Source: an uncultured Polaromonas sp.
GTDB taxonomy: Bacteria; Pseudomonadota; Gammaproteobacteria; Burkholderiales; Burkholderiaceae
Direction: 5' to 3'
DNA: 12,750 bases
NCBI GenBank assembly: GCA_946479075.1
Contig: CAMLDT010000100.1
Location: 1-12,750 of the forward strand
Shown here piece after piece: positions 5,445-12,750 of this stretch. The notes under the pieces are model-generated. The model was not told where the DNA came from, made no database searches, and was given only the letters and a program-made list of their open reading frames with translations. The position numbers and the translations under genes were made by a program. How positions within the stretch are numbered: position 1 is the stretch's first letter; each line of letters starts with the position of its first letter.

Positions 5445-6824
5445 TCAGGGTGCAGCTGCGGGTTTTTTCTCGCGCGCCGAGCCGGCCACCATGTCGAAGC
5501 GGAACAGACGGCATTCGATCGGGCCGTTCCACATCGGCACGCGGCGCGATTCCTTCAGGCGCATTTTTTGCGGTAGCTTCATGTCGGGCGTCAGCACATG
5601 CGCGGTCCAGCCGGCGTAGTTCTTTTTCCAGTGGCTAGCCAGATGCGGGAAGAAGTCCGCGACCTGCTCACCGCTGTCGCTCACGGCCTGCTCACGGCTG
5701 GGGTTGGCGCCGCGGTCACGCCGCGGCATGTCGCCTTCTTCATCGCGCCCGTCGCCGCCCTCGCGCGCCAGCGGCTGGCCGAACTCGTCGATGGCCGCGC
5801 CCTGGAACTGCGCAGAACGGCGCTGATCCCGGCCCTGCACCGAAGGGATGCCGGCGACACCGGCCACGTCGATACGTTCGCCATAAGGTGGATTCACCAT
5901 CATCACGCCCGCGGGCGCAGGCGGCATGCGTTGCAGCGCGTCGCCGCCGCGCAGTTGCACCACATCGGCCACGCCCGCACGCTCGGCATTGCGCTGCGCA
6001 AAGTCGACCATGCGGAAAGACACGTCGCTGCCAAACACCGGCGCGGTGGGCGCGGTGATCGCGGCTTCGGCCTGGTCCAGCAGGCCTTCCCAGACATGCG
6101 ACTGGAAAGGCACGAATTTTTCAAACGCAAACCGCCGGCCCATGCCGGCCGCGATGTTGCGCGACACCTGCGCGGCTTCGATCACGATGGTGCCGGAGCC
6201 GCAGCAGGGGTCGTACAGCGCCACACCCTGTTTGCACAGGCCGTTTTCGCCGCTCCAGCCGCTGGCGGCCAGCATGGCGGCGGCCAGGGTTTCCTTCAGC
6301 GGCGCGTCGCCCTTGTCCTCGCGCCAGCCGCGCTTGAACAGCGGCTCGCCCGAGGTGTCGATGTAAATGGTGACGGTATCGGTGGTCAGGTGCACATAAA
6401 TGCGCACGTCGGGCCAGCGCGTATCGACGCTGGGCCGCACATCCTGGAACTTGTGGCGGAAACGGTCGGCCACCGCGTCCTTGATTTTCAGCGCAGCGAA
6501 ATTCAGGCTGGTCAGCGGGCTGTGCTGCGCGGTGATTTCGACCTTGAAGGTTTGCTTGGGCGTGAACCAGATTTCCCAAGCCACGGCGGCGGCGGCGTTG
6601 TACAGGTCCTGCTCGCTGCGGTAGCTGTTGTGCTGCAGCTCGATCAGCACACGCTGGGCCAGACGGCTGTGCAGGTTCAGCTGTAGCGCATCGCGCCAGG
6701 AGCCGGACACCTGCACACCGGCGCGCCAGGCTTTGCCGCTGTTGCCGGTGATGTGTTTGACCTCGGCGGCCAGCAGCTCTTCGACGCCGGCGGCGCAAGG
6801 TAAAAATAATTGAAGCTGGTTCAT
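5445..6824 (-). CDS. rlmL: THUMP-domain 23S rRNA guanine-N2 methyltransferase, RlmL type
   Basis: A 459-residue SAM-dependent methyltransferase. The N-terminal ferredoxin-like plus THUMP region spans about 1-165. The Rossmann methyltransferase follows, with the SAM motif DPCCGSGT (205-212) and the catalytic-loop motif NPPYGER (311-317). By family it makes m2G in 23S rRNA (position 2445 in E. coli). E. coli RlmKL is a 702-residue fusion; this protein corresponds only to its RlmL half and has no RlmK domain. Between NPPYGER and the next conserved block (FFPHLASHWKKNYAGW, from about 391) there are about 73 residues. They are rich in Gly, Arg, Asp and Glu (318-388) where E. coli has a much shorter link, so a flexible insertion is likely. 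The ATG at 6824 gives the expected family N-terminus. It lies between two copies of the same intergenic repeat, downstream of rpoN on the same strand. Confidence 0.87.
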   Translation of the reverse strand: MNQLQLFLPCAAGVEELLAAEVKHITGNSGKAWRAGVQVSGSWRDALQLNLHSRLAQRVLIELQHNSYRSEQDLYNAAAAVAWEIWFTPKQTFKVEITAQHSPLTSLNFAALKIKDAVADRFRHKFQDVRPSVDTRWPDVRIYVHLTTDTVTIYIDTSGEPLFKRGWREDKGDAPLKETLAAAMLAASGWSGENGLCKQGVALYDPCCGSGTIVIEAAQVSRNIAAGMGRRFAFEKFVPFQSHVWEGLLDQAEAAITAPTAPVFGSDVSFRMVDFAQRNAERAGVADVVQLRGGDALQRMPPAPAGVMMVNPPYGERIDVAGVAGIPSVQGRDQRRSAQFQGAAIDEFGQPLAREGGDGRDEEGDMPRRDRGANPSREQAVSDSGEQVADFFPHLASHWKKNYAGWTAHVLTPDMKLPQKMRLKESRRVPMWNGPIECRLFRFDMVAGSAREKKPAAAP

Positions 6825-6856
6825 GATGAATTTTCTGCTCGCATGATCAAGACATT

Positions 6857-6956
6857 CCGTTCGGCCTGAGCCTGTCGAAGGCTATAGCCACCGCCAGAGC
6901 CGCAGGCGTTTCGACCCTTCGACAAGCTCAGGACAGGCCAGGCTCAACGCGAACGG
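6857..6956. repeat. Palindromic intergenic repeat, copy 2 (upstream of rlmL)
   Basis: Same family as 5316-5421: left arm 6857-6880 (CCGTTCGGCCTGAGCCTG...) and right arm 6910-6956 (TTCGACCCTTCGACAAGC...). The unrelated spacers of the two copies (35 bp at 5340-5374, 29 bp at 6881-6909) show they are diverged dispersed elements and not a recent duplication of the locus. It fills the 149-bp gap between rpoN and rlmL. Confidence 0.85.
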
Positions 6957-6973
6957 ATATGGACGTGTGGGTG

Positions 6974-8509
6974 TTAAAGCGACTTCCGTAAGTTGGCGGG
7001 TGCAATGCGCAACGCCTCGCGGTATTTGGCGACGGTGCGGCGCGCGCACTCGATGCCTTGTTCCTTGAGCATTTCGGAAATCTGGTTGTCGCTCAGCGGT
7101 TTCTTCAGGCTTTCGGACGCGACAAACTGCTTGATCAGCGCGCGCACTGCGGTGCTGGACGCATTGCCGCCGGTCTCGGTGCCCAGCGCCGAGCCGAAGA
7201 AGTACTTCAGCTCGAAGGTGCCGAAAGGCGTGCTCATGTATTTGGCCGTGGTCACGCGCGAGATGGTCGATTCATGCAGGCCCAGTTCGTCAGCGATTTC
7301 ACGCAGCACCAGCGGGCGCATGGCGAGTTCGCCATGGGTGAAGAAGTTTTTCTGGCGCTCGACAATCGCGCTGCTCACGCGCAGGATGGTGTCGAAGCGC
7401 TGCTGGATGTTCTTGATGAACCAGCGCGCCTCCTGCAGCCGCTGCTGCAGCGCCGCGCCGCCCTGGCCCTTGTTCTGCTTGAGCGCGTTGGCGTAGATGT
7501 CGTGCACGCGCAAACGCGGCATCACGTCGCTGTTGAGCGAGACCTTGAAGCCGCGGCCGGACTTGACCACCAGCACATCGGGCACCACCAGGTTGCGCTC
7601 CACATTGACAAAGCGCCGGCCCGGTTTCGGGTCCAGCCGGCCAATCAGTGCAATCGCGCCCTTGATCACCGCATCTGGAAAACCGCAAAGCTGCGCCAGC
7701 CGTTTGACATCGCGCTTGGCCAGCAACTCCATCGGCTGCTGGCACATGGCGATGGCGGCGCGGGTTTCGTCGCAATTGCGGCAGTCGAGCAGTTGCAGGC
7801 TCAGGCACTCGGCCAGGTTGCGCGCGCCCACGCCGGCCGGCTCCATGTGGTGCAGCAGCTTGAGCGCCACGGCAAATTCATGCTCCACCGCCTCCAGTTC
7901 CTCGATGTCGTCGCCGGCCAGACCCGCAGCGAGTGACGCCAGGCTGTCTTCGAGGTAACCGTCGTCGTTGAGCGATTCGATCAGGAAATGCAGGGCGGCC
8001 TTGCCTTCGGGGCTCAAGCGCAGCGACAGCGCCTGCCGGTGAAGGTGCTCCTGCAGCGACTCCTGGCTGCGCGCCAGCTCGGTGGCATCGACGTCGCTGT
8101 CGTCGTTGTTGTTCTTGCGCGGCGTGGCGTCACCGCCCCACTCGTTGTCGTCGGGCGCGGTGTCCACGCTGCCGTCGCCTTCCCAGCTTTCCTCCAGCTT
8201 GGCTTCGCTGCTGGGTTCGGCATCATTTGTGGCTGTAGACCCCGCCCCATCTGCGTCACCAGCTATCGATTCCGTAGCAGATTCGAACTCACGGGTTTCC
8301 TGGCTGACCGGCGTATCGGTCTGTCCCAGGCCAAAGTCCTCGCGCGGCGCGGCTTCTTCAGAGACTTCCAGGAACGGGTTCTCGTCGAGCATCTGCTCGA
8401 CCTCCTGGCTCAGCTCCAGCGTCGAGAGCTGCAACAGGCGGATCGACTGCTGCAGCTGCGGCGTGAGCGCCAGATGCTGCGAGACGCGGAGGGAGAGACC
8501 CTGCTTCAT
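6974..8509 (-). CDS. rpoN: RNA polymerase sigma-54 factor
   Basis: A 511-residue sigma-54, the factor for enhancer-dependent promoters (nitrogen assimilation, motility and others). The regions are all visible. Region I is Gln/Leu-rich (SLRVSQHLALTPQLQQSIRLLQLSTLELSQE, about 5-36) and contacts bEBP activators. The acidic Region II (about 50-145) is long and low in complexity. Region III holds the core-binding domain and helix-turn-helix (HESTISRVTTAKY). The RpoN box ARRTVAKYRE at 489-498 reads the -24 element. E. coli RpoN is 477 residues; the extra length is mainly in Region II. The ATG at 8509 gives the canonical MKQGLSLR N-terminus. The gene follows lptB on the same strand, as in many proteobacteria, but a 297-bp repeat-filled gap separates them. 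I do not see the usual downstream hpf/ptsN genes; rlmL follows. Confidence 0.97.
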   Translation of the reverse strand: MKQGLSLRVSQHLALTPQLQQSIRLLQLSTLELSQEVEQMLDENPFLEVSEEAAPREDFGLGQTDTPVSQETREFESATESIAGDADGAGSTATNDAEPSSEAKLEESWEGDGSVDTAPDDNEWGGDATPRKNNNDDSDVDATELARSQESLQEHLHRQALSLRLSPEGKAALHFLIESLNDDGYLEDSLASLAAGLAGDDIEELEAVEHEFAVALKLLHHMEPAGVGARNLAECLSLQLLDCRNCDETRAAIAMCQQPMELLAKRDVKRLAQLCGFPDAVIKGAIALIGRLDPKPGRRFVNVERNLVVPDVLVVKSGRGFKVSLNSDVMPRLRVHDIYANALKQNKGQGGAALQQRLQEARWFIKNIQQRFDTILRVSSAIVERQKNFFTHGELAMRPLVLREIADELGLHESTISRVTTAKYMSTPFGTFELKYFFGSALGTETGGNASSTAVRALIKQFVASESLKKPLSDNQISEMLKEQGIECARRTVAKYREALRIAPANLRKSL

Positions 8510-8519
8510 AAAGCTAAAG

Positions 8520-8798
8520 CCCCCACGCTCCCCACTGCGTGTGGTTCCCTGCCCCCCGAGGGGGCTGGCCTTGCTTGGGGCGGCCCGGCGCGGCGGCCGG
8601 CGCGTGCTCGTAATCTGCTGGCCAGCGGGGGCCGCGCAACCGGCTTTGCCGGGGCGCGGGCGCCGCCCCCTGCAGGGGGGAGGGAGCTACACGCAGTGAG
8701 CGACGATGGGGGGGAGCCATTTTTTCGCCGGGCCGCCCCAAGAAAAAATACGCACCCTCGGGGGGCAGAGAGCTACACGCAGTGAGCGAACGTGGGGG
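8520..8798. repeat. Long nested inverted/direct repeat filling the lptB-rpoN gap
   Basis: The 297-bp gap holds no gene. Its outer arms are inversely related: 8520-8564 (CCCCCACGCTC...CCCCGAGGGGG) against 8755-8798. Inside them a 17-bp perfect inverted pair lies at 8574-8590 and 8726-8742 (CTTGGGGCGGCCCGGCG and its complement). A third, direct copy lies at 8672-8713: 20 bp at 8684-8703 are identical to 8770-8789. The middle (8591-8671) is very GC-rich with further hairpins. This resembles dispersed intergenic repeats of Comamonadaceae (from memory) and would fold strongly in RNA between lptB and rpoN. Confidence 0.8.
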
Positions 8799-8806
8799 CC
8801 ACATAG

Positions 8807-9574
8807 CTACATCTTGAAGTGCTCACCGAGGTAGACCCGGCGCACATCGGCGTTGTTGACGATTTCGGACGGCGTGCCGGTGGCCAGCACCTGACCGTCG
8901 CTGATGATGAAGGCGTGGTCGCAGATGCCCAGGGTTTCACGCACGTTGTGGTCGGTGATCAGCACGCCGATACCGCGCGACTTGAGGAAACCGATGATGC
9001 GCTGGATCTCGATCACCGCAATCGGGTCGATGCCGGCAAACGGTTCGTCCAGCAGGATGAAGCGTGGCTGCGTGGCCAGCGCGCGGGCAATCTCGACACG
9101 CCGGCGCTCACCGCCGGACAGCGCCGGTGCGGGCGAGTCACGCAGGTGGTCCACGCGCAGGTCCTGCAGCAGGGCGTCGAGGCGCTCGTTGAGTACGGTT
9201 GCCGTCAAGGGCTTGCCAGCGTCATCGGTCTGCAACTCCAGCACGGCGCGCACGTTCTGCTCGACCGTGAGCTTGCGGAAGACGGAGGCTTCCTGCGGCA
9301 GGTAGCTCAGGCCCAGGCGCGACCGCTTGTGGATGGGCATGTGCTCGATGGACTCGCCGTCGATGGTGATCTCGCCGGCGTCGGCGCGCACCAGCCCGAC
9401 GATCATGTAAAACGAGGTGGTTTTGCCCGCGCCGTTGGGCCCGAGCAGCCCCACCACTTCACCCTTCTGGACGGTTAGCGAGACATCCCTGACAACCTTG
9501 CGGCTTCCGTAGGACTTTTGCAGGCCGCTGGCAATGAGCCGGCTGGCAGGAGCGGTTTCCGGGGGCACATTCAT
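8807..9574 (-). CDS. lptB: Lipopolysaccharide export ABC transporter ATP-binding protein
   Basis: A 255-residue ABC ATPase, one of two copies that with LptF and LptG extract lipopolysaccharide from the inner membrane. Motifs in order: Walker [11 protein letters not shown] (45-54), Q-loop in [11 protein letters not shown], signature LSGGERRR, Walker [13 protein letters not shown], and the switch His in ITDHNV. Length and the C-terminal YLGEHFKM are typical of LptB. The frame is open far upstream to 9778, but that overlaps lptA. Two sensible starts exist: ATG 9574 (MNVPPET), 10 bp after the lptA stop, and ATG 9598, which overlaps lptA by 14 bp. I chose 9574, though neither has a clear Shine-Dalgarno sequence. 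Co-transcription with lptA is near certain from spacing. Confidence 0.95.
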   Translation of the reverse strand: MNVPPETAPASRLIASGLQKSYGSRKVVRDVSLTVQKGEVVGLLGPNGAGKTTSFYMIVGLVRADAGEITIDGESIEHMPIHKRSRLGLSYLPQEASVFRKLTVEQNVRAVLELQTDDAGKPLTATVLNERLDALLQDLRVDHLRDSPAPALSGGERRRVEIARALATQPRFILLDEPFAGIDPIAVIEIQRIIGFLKSRGIGVLITDHNVRETLGICDHAFIISDGQVLATGTPSEIVNNADVRRVYLGEHFKM

Positions 9575-9584
9575 TGAGACGAGG

Positions 9585-10202
9585 TTACTTTTTGTCATCG
9601 CCCAGCGTGGTGCTGGGGCGCAGGGTGGGTGACGGACCGGCGGGCGGCGGGGTGACGGGGCTGCCGGGCTTGTTGCGCGGCGCCAGCAGCGCGCGAACAC
9701 GGCCGGTCGGGTTGGCGGCCGTGCGGTTCTGGCCGCCGCTGTCCACCGTGAACACATCGGTCGGGTTGTCATAAACAATCAGGTTGCCGGTGGTTTCGTC
9801 CGCCAGCGTGGCCCCCACATAACGGCGCAGCACCGCCTGCTTGATGAACTTGACGGTGTCGGCCCGGCTGTCGTATTCGATGCGTTCGCCTTCGCCCTCG
9901 ATGTATTCGTCCACCCCGTCGCGCTTCTTGCGGTAGAAGGCCAGCTTGTCGGGCGCGGCGTACACAAAGGCGGTCTGGTAACCCTCGGCGTCCTGCATCA
10001 CGTCCACGCGGGCGCCGCGGATGATGATGGTGCCCTTGGTGATCACCACGTTGCCGGTGAAAACACTGGTCTGCTTGAGGTCGTCGTAACGCAGCGCGTC
10101 GGCCTCGGCGTTCATCGGTTGGTCGCGGTCGGCCTTTTCAGCCGCCGCCGGGAAAGCCGCCAGGGCAGCGGCCAGCATCAGTACACAGGCGGGGTAGTTC
10201 AT
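9585..10202 (-). CDS. lptA: Lipopolysaccharide transport periplasmic protein LptA
   Basis: A 205-residue periplasmic protein. A Sec signal peptide spans about residues 1-21 ([21 protein letters not shown]). The OstA/LptA beta-jellyroll domain follows ([49 protein letters not shown]), which carries lipopolysaccharide across the periplasm between LptC and LptD. The last 40 or so residues are Pro/Thr-rich and probably disordered. I start it at ATG 10202; an in-frame GTG at 10211 would add three residues. It heads the lptA-lptB cluster. LptC and the kdsC-type genes that often precede lptA are absent here: the next gene upstream is dsbA, beyond a terminator. A candidate promoter lies about 40 bp upstream. 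Confidence 0.93.
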   Translation of the reverse strand: MNYPACVLMLAAALAAFPAAAEKADRDQPMNAEADALRYDDLKQTSVFTGNVVITKGTIIIRGARVDVMQDAEGYQTAFVYAAPDKLAFYRKKRDGVDEYIEGEGERIEYDSRADTVKFIKQAVLRRYVGATLADETTGNLIVYDNPTDVFTVDSGGQNRTAANPTGRVRALLAPRNKPGSPVTPPPAGPSPTLRPSTTLGDDKK

Positions 10203-10240
10203 AAAAGGCACGAATCTTGCTGCTTTGGTTGCGTTGCCCC

Positions 10241-10246
10241 ATTGTA
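10241..10246 (-). promoter_or_regulatory. Candidate -10 element for lptA-lptB(-rpoN)
   Basis: On the minus strand the hexamer TACAAT lies about 38 bp before the lptA ATG and just downstream of the dsbA terminator, where a promoter is needed. No convincing -35 hexamer sits 16-18 bp further upstream, so this is tentative. Confidence 0.35.
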
Positions 10247-10279
10247 GCCACCCATCCCGCCGAATCCCGGTCTTTACCC

Positions 10280-10314
10280 ATGAAAAACCCGCCGGATCAG
10301 GGCGGGTTTTTCAT
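10280..10314. terminator. Rho-independent terminator between dsbA and lptA
   Basis: A perfect 14-bp stem pairs ATGAAAAACCCGCC (10280-10293) with GGCGGGTTTTTCAT (10301-10314) across a 7-nt loop. On the minus strand it gives a GC-rich stem followed by TTTTT, ending the argS-SPOR-dsbA transcript. The stem is symmetrical, so it could act in both directions. Confidence 0.92.
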
Positions 10315-10367
10315 TGGGAAAAGGCCACAACCGGCCATTCCGCGCGCCCCATCGGCGCCGGCCGCGG

Positions 10368-11021
10368 TCAGCCCTTGCGGGCCTGCGTGATCAGGTAGTC
10401 GGTCACCAGCAGCGCCCGGTCCATGTTTTTGGCCAACTCGCCCGAGGTGTAAAAACGCCCGGCCACGCCCAGCGCCGGCACGCCGTCTACCTTGTAGGCG
10501 TCCTGCAACTGCGTGGCCTTGCGCGCCTTGGTGGCGATGGAAAACGAGTTGTACATCTCGCTGAATTTGGCCCGGTTGATGCCCTGTTTTTCCGCCCAGG
10601 CCGCCACCAGCTCGGGCGTGTTGAGCATCTGCTTTTCGGCGTGGATGGCGTAAAACACCTTTTTGTGCAGCTCATCGACCTTGTTCATGGCTTCCAGCAC
10701 GTAATACAGGCGCTGCTGCGGCTCGAAATCGGCGCGGAAAGACACCGGCACGCGCCGCACCGCCACGTCTTTCGGAGCTTTTTTGATCCATTCTTCGAGC
10801 GCCGGCTCAAAGCGGTTGCAATGCGGGCAGCTGTACCAGAAGAACTCCACCACCTCGACCTTGCCGGCCGGGGCGTCCACCGGTGCGCGTTTGTCGAGCA
10901 CCAGGTAGTCGGTGCCTTCGCGCGGTGCCTGGCCCTGCGCCTGCGCGGTGGTGGTGAGCGCGCCCAGCGAGGCGGCGGCCGCCACCGAGGCGGCGGACAT
11001 CGAAAATTCACGTCGTTGCAT
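10368..11021 (-). CDS. dsbA: DsbA-type thiol:disulfide oxidoreductase
   Basis: A 217-residue periplasmic thioredoxin-fold oxidase that would introduce disulfides into exported proteins and be reoxidised by DsbB. The active site is Cys65-Pro-His-Cys68 (FFWYSCPHCNRF), the classic CPHC. Pro182 in DGVPALG is the cis-proline. Between them lies the helical insertion typical of DsbA. The N-terminus, MQRREFSMSAASV to AQA at about residue 28, carries an RRxF motif with a mildly hydrophobic core and so resembles a Tat signal as much as a Sec one. The start is ATG 11021, with GGAGA 8 nt upstream; an ATG at 11028 is out of frame. It follows the SPOR gene after 52 bp on the same strand and ends at a strong terminator. 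No dsbB is in the window. Confidence 0.93.
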   Translation of the reverse strand: MQRREFSMSAASVAAAASLGALTTTAQAQGQAPREGTDYLVLDKRAPVDAPAGKVEVVEFFWYSCPHCNRFEPALEEWIKKAPKDVAVRRVPVSFRADFEPQQRLYYVLEAMNKVDELHKKVFYAIHAEKQMLNTPELVAAWAEKQGINRAKFSEMYNSFSIATKARKATQLQDAYKVDGVPALGVAGRFYTSGELAKNMDRALLVTDYLITQARKG

Positions 11022-11073
11022 CAATCATTTCTCCAGGTAGTACGCAGGGTTTGACAGCCAGCGGCCGGAAAGT

Positions 11074-11751
11074 TCAGCGCTGGACGCGAACCAGGGCGGT
11101 TTCCACGCCGCTGCCGTCCAGCCGTTCCTTGGCTTTTTCCGCTTCTTCCTTTTTGTCGAAAGGCCCGAGGCGCACGCGAAACACAGTGCGGCCCGACTGC
11201 TCGCGTTCGGTCACCTTGGCTTCCAGGCCCATCAGCGAAATCTTGGCGCGTTGCTGTTCGGCATCTTCCGGGGTGCGGAAAGCGCCGACCTGCACGAAGT
11301 AGTTGAAGGGGTCGCTGCCCGAGCTGGCGGTGGCCGGGGCGGCTGCGGGGGCTGCCATTTTGGCCTTGGCCAGGTCGCCAATCGGGTCGGCGCCGGGTTT
11401 GCCGGGCTTGGCCGTGGTCGGGTCGGGCACCGGTTTTTGCGCATTGGCCGGGGTTTGCGGCGTCACATCGGTCACGGCACCGGACGCGGCGGCCGGCTTG
11501 GCCGGATTTTTGCCGTAGAGCGGCGCGTTCGGGTTCCAGTTCTGGTTTTTCTTGGCTTCGGCGGCATCATGGTCGGGGCTGCGCGCCTGGCCCTTGTTCA
11601 TGAAGGGCACCGGCACCTTGGTGATGTAAACCGCCACGGCCAGCGCTGCGGCCAGGCCGATCAGCGCACCGATGATCAGGCCCAGCAGGGTGCCGCCGCG
11701 TTGCAGGGCCTTGCCTTGCCGGCCCGGTGGATTGGAGAGCTTGCGCGCCAT
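11074..11751 (-). CDS. SPOR-domain inner-membrane protein
   Basis: A 225-residue bitopic membrane protein. A short basic cytoplasmic N-terminus (MARKLSNPPGRQGKALQRGG) is followed by one transmembrane helix (about 21-43, TLLGLIIGALIGLAAALAVAVYI). Then comes a Pro/Ala-rich periplasmic linker (about 50-145) and a C-terminal SPOR domain of about 75 residues (YFVQVGAFRTPEDAEQQR to the end). SPOR domains bind denuded peptidoglycan at the septum, so a role in cell division or envelope remodelling is likely, as for FtsN or DedD. The name FtsN is not justified by sequence alone. The start is uncertain: ATG 11763 directly abuts AGGA, while ATG 11751 has AAGGA 12 nt upstream. I prefer 11751. It lies 3 bp (from 11763) or 15 bp after the argS stop, so it is surely in the same transcript. 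Confidence 0.88.
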   Translation of the reverse strand: MARKLSNPPGRQGKALQRGGTLLGLIIGALIGLAAALAVAVYITKVPVPFMNKGQARSPDHDAAEAKKNQNWNPNAPLYGKNPAKPAAASGAVTDVTPQTPANAQKPVPDPTTAKPGKPGADPIGDLAKAKMAAPAAAPATASSGSDPFNYFVQVGAFRTPEDAEQQRAKISLMGLEAKVTEREQSGRTVFRVRLGPFDKKEEAEKAKERLDGSGVETALVRVQR

Positions 11752-11766
11752 GGTGATGGTCATTCC

Positions 11767-12750
11767 TTACATTTTGCGCGGGGCATCGACGCCCAGCACA
11801 GCCAGCCCATTGTGCAACACCTGCGCGGTCGCCGCGACCAGCGCCAGACGTGCCAGCTTGACCGCTTCGTCGTCCACCAGGATGCGTTCCGCGTCGTAGT
11901 AGCTGTGGTAACTGGCGGCCAGTTCGCGCAGGTAAAACGCCACGTCGTGCGGCGCGAAGCCGGCGGCCGCATTGGCCAGCATGTCGGGATATTTGGCGAT
12001 CAGCAGCATCAGCGCTTGCGCCGGCGGGCTGTTGAGCGCGGACAGGTCCACGTCCTTGAGACCGGCTTCATCGCCGCCCCAGGCCGTGAGCACCGAGCAG
12101 ATGCGCGCATGCGCGTACTGCACGTAATAGACCGGGTTGTCGTTGTTCTTCGCCACCGCCAGGTCCACGTCGAAGGTGTATTCGGTGTCGGGCTTGCGGC
12201 TGAGCAAGAAGAAACGCACCGCGTCCTTGCTGGTCCACTCGATCAAATCGCGCAGGGTGACGTAGCTGCCGGCGCGCTTGCTGATCTTGACCTCTTCGCC
12301 GCCCCTGACCACACGCACCATGGTGTGCAGCACATAGTCGGGGTAGCCTTCGGGAATGCCTTCGCTCGCGGCCTGCAGGCCGGCGCGCACACGCGCGATG
12401 GTGCCGTGGTGGTCCATGCCCTGGATGTTGATGGCTTTGGTGAAGCCGCGCTCCCATTTGGCCAGGTGGTAGGCGACGTCGGGCACGAAGTAGGTGTAGC
12501 CGCCGTCGCTCTTGCGCATCACGCGGTCCTTGTCGTCGCCGTAGTCGGTGGACTTCAACCAGAGCGCGCCGTCCTGCTCGTAGGTTTTGCCGGCGGCTTT
12601 CAGTCTGGCGACGGTGGCCTCGACCCGCCCCGAGCTGTACAGGCTGGATTCCAGGTAGTAGTTGTTGAACTTCACCGCAAAGGCCTGCAGGTCCAGGTCC
12701 TGCTCGCGGCGCAAATAGGCCACGGCAAACTGGCGGATCGCGTCGAGGTC
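11767..12750 (-). CDS. argS: Arginine--tRNA ligase, C-terminal part (5' end beyond window)
   Basis: The last 327 residues of a class I arginyl-tRNA synthetase; the frame is open to the window edge and the N-terminal domain with the HIGH motif is outside. Seen here are part of the catalytic Rossmann domain ([37 protein letters not shown]), the KMSKS-equivalent loop as KISKRAGS, and the C-terminal anticodon-binding helical domain ([32 protein letters not shown]). The protein ends ...LGVDAPRKM; ArgRS usually ends in a similar VL(G)xxxPxxM sequence, so the C-terminus is complete. The SPOR gene follows immediately on the same strand. Confidence 0.97.
   Translation of the reverse strand, partial: DLDAIRQFAVAYLRREQDLDLQAFAVKFNNYYLESSLYSSGRVEATVARLKAAGKTYEQDGALWLKSTDYGDDKDRVMRKSDGGYTYFVPDVAYHLAKWERGFTKAINIQGMDHHGTIARVRAGLQAASEGIPEGYPDYVLHTMVRVVRGGEEVKISKRAGSYVTLRDLIEWTSKDAVRFFLLSRKPDTEYTFDVDLAVAKNNDNPVYYVQYAHARICSVLTAWGGDEAGLKDVDLSALNSPPAQALMLLIAKYPDMLANAAAGFAPHDVAFYLRELAASYHSYYDAERILVDDEAVKLARLALVAATAQVLHNGLAVLGVDAPRKM

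Noticed and set aside
7988..8785. 265-codon plus-strand frame crossing the rpoN start
   Set aside because: It reads through antisense rpoN and the intergenic repeat; no domain or plausible start.
8684..8789. Direct repeats that might suggest a CRISPR array
   Set aside because: There are only two direct copies with an irregular spacer, inside a larger inverted repeat.
9599..9778. Long N-terminal extension of LptB
   Set aside because: It overlaps lptA in another frame, is Arg/Pro-rich, and has no counterpart in LptB proteins.

Overview
The window looks like chromosomal DNA of a Burkholderiales betaproteobacterium, most likely Comamonadaceae. The grounds are the high GC, the lptA-lptB-rpoN and argS-SPOR-dsbA gene orders, and the intergenic repeat types, all judged by recognition and not by a search. 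It has two very different halves.

Positions 1 to about 2290 are the distal end of an integron gene-cassette array. Five promoterless cassettes in the same orientation (about 6-432, 433-768, 769-1366, 1367-1847, 1848-2284) each hold one small ORF. Each is followed by an attC recombination site of 57, 57, 114, 87 and about 91 bp. The window opens inside the attC of a preceding cassette. No integrase gene is visible; by cassette orientation it would lie to the left. The cargo is two small lipoproteins, two small cytosolic proteins and one gene that appears frameshifted. None has a function I can name. In all five cassettes the first 12-13 bp are the reverse complement of the last 12-13 bp (0-1 mismatch). 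This runs well past the 7-bp core box, uses a different sequence in each cassette, and lies at or beside the start and stop codons. It is the most interesting signal here.

From about 2290 to the end is ordinary chromosome. A UPF0149/YecA-like SEC-C zinc protein (minus) begins next to the last attC and is divergent from a membrane-anchored, FMN-binding, glutamate-synthase-like oxidoreductase (plus). That gene converges, with a 3-bp gap, on an orphan PIN-domain nuclease (minus). The remaining genes are all on the minus strand. In transcription order from the right they are argS (5' end cut by the window), a SPOR-domain membrane protein, a DsbA-type thiol oxidoreductase with a CPHC site and a strong bidirectional terminator. 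After the terminator come lptA, lptB (lipopolysaccharide transport), rpoN (sigma-54), a RlmL-type 23S rRNA methyltransferase and the PIN gene.

The three gaps between lptB, rpoN, rlmL and the PIN gene (297, 149 and 132 bp) hold no genes. They are filled with palindromic intergenic repeats of two families. One family gives near-identical copies on both sides of rlmL. The other is a long nested inverted repeat between lptB and rpoN.
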